Assembly: GCA_003513895.1 (NCBI GenBank)
Contig: DOSU01000146.1
Coordinates: forward strand, 1-7,933
Length of the DNA: 7,933 nucleotides
Reading direction: 5' to 3'
From: Rikenellaceae bacterium
Lineage (GTDB): Bacteria > Bacteroidota > Bacteroidia > Bacteroidales > UBA932
How positions within the stretch are numbered: the first letter of the stretch is position 1; each line of letters begins with the position of its first letter. Shown piece after piece: positions 7,932 to 7,933 of this stretch. Under the pieces are notes generated by a model. It was not told where the DNA came from and searched no databases. It saw only the letters and a program-made list of their open reading frames with translations. The translations under genes were made by a program, and so were the position numbers.

Positions 7932-7933
7932 CT

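Overview
The window looks like chromosomal DNA from a member of the Bacteroidota, most likely Bacteroidales. Four things suggest this: signal peptides ending in GQ- or QSQ-type sequences, ATG starts with no Shine-Dalgarno sequence and A/T-rich leaders, two good matches to the Bacteroidota -7 promoter element (TAnnTTTG), and a secreted GH92 alpha-mannosidase next to nucleotide-sugar genes. The genus cannot be resolved from the sequence alone.

Left part (about 1-2180, + strand): the distal end of a surface-polysaccharide (O-antigen/LPS) biosynthesis operon. It holds the 3' end of rfbB (dTDP-glucose 4,6-dehydratase, cut by the window edge), a WbuC-type cupin, an unrecognised secreted protein of 173 aa, and a WlbA/WbpB-type Gfo/Idh/MocA dehydrogenase that makes the 3-keto intermediate for UDP-2,3-diamino-sugar uronates. 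Gaps are 7, 8 and 24 bp with no terminator between genes, so they are probably cotranscribed.

Middle part (about 2218-3797, - strand): a small Acetyltransf_CG-type GNAT protein and a stand-alone proline dehydrogenase. They are transcribed towards the polysaccharide operon, and each has its own -7-like element upstream. A short A/T-rich hairpin built from a 13-nt direct repeat lies at the convergent junction. These look like housekeeping genes beside the sugar locus.

Right part (about 3885-7776, + strand): a two-gene unit, divergent from the proline dehydrogenase. An unrecognised secreted helical protein of 266 aa is followed after 4 bp by a 1028-aa secreted GH92 exo-alpha-mannosidase. The GH92 protein has a beta-sandwich/chitobiase-like module and an F5/8-type C-terminal module and probably trims host or fungal mannans or N-glycans. 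The final ~95 bp contain a perfect 32-nt direct repeat (two copies, period 59). Each copy can fold into a hairpin, and a third hairpin sits between them; this may be a terminator or the start of a longer repeat cluster running off the window.

No mobile element, RNA gene, defence system or clear CRISPR array is visible. The least explained items are the two secreted unknown proteins and the hairpin repeat block at the right end.
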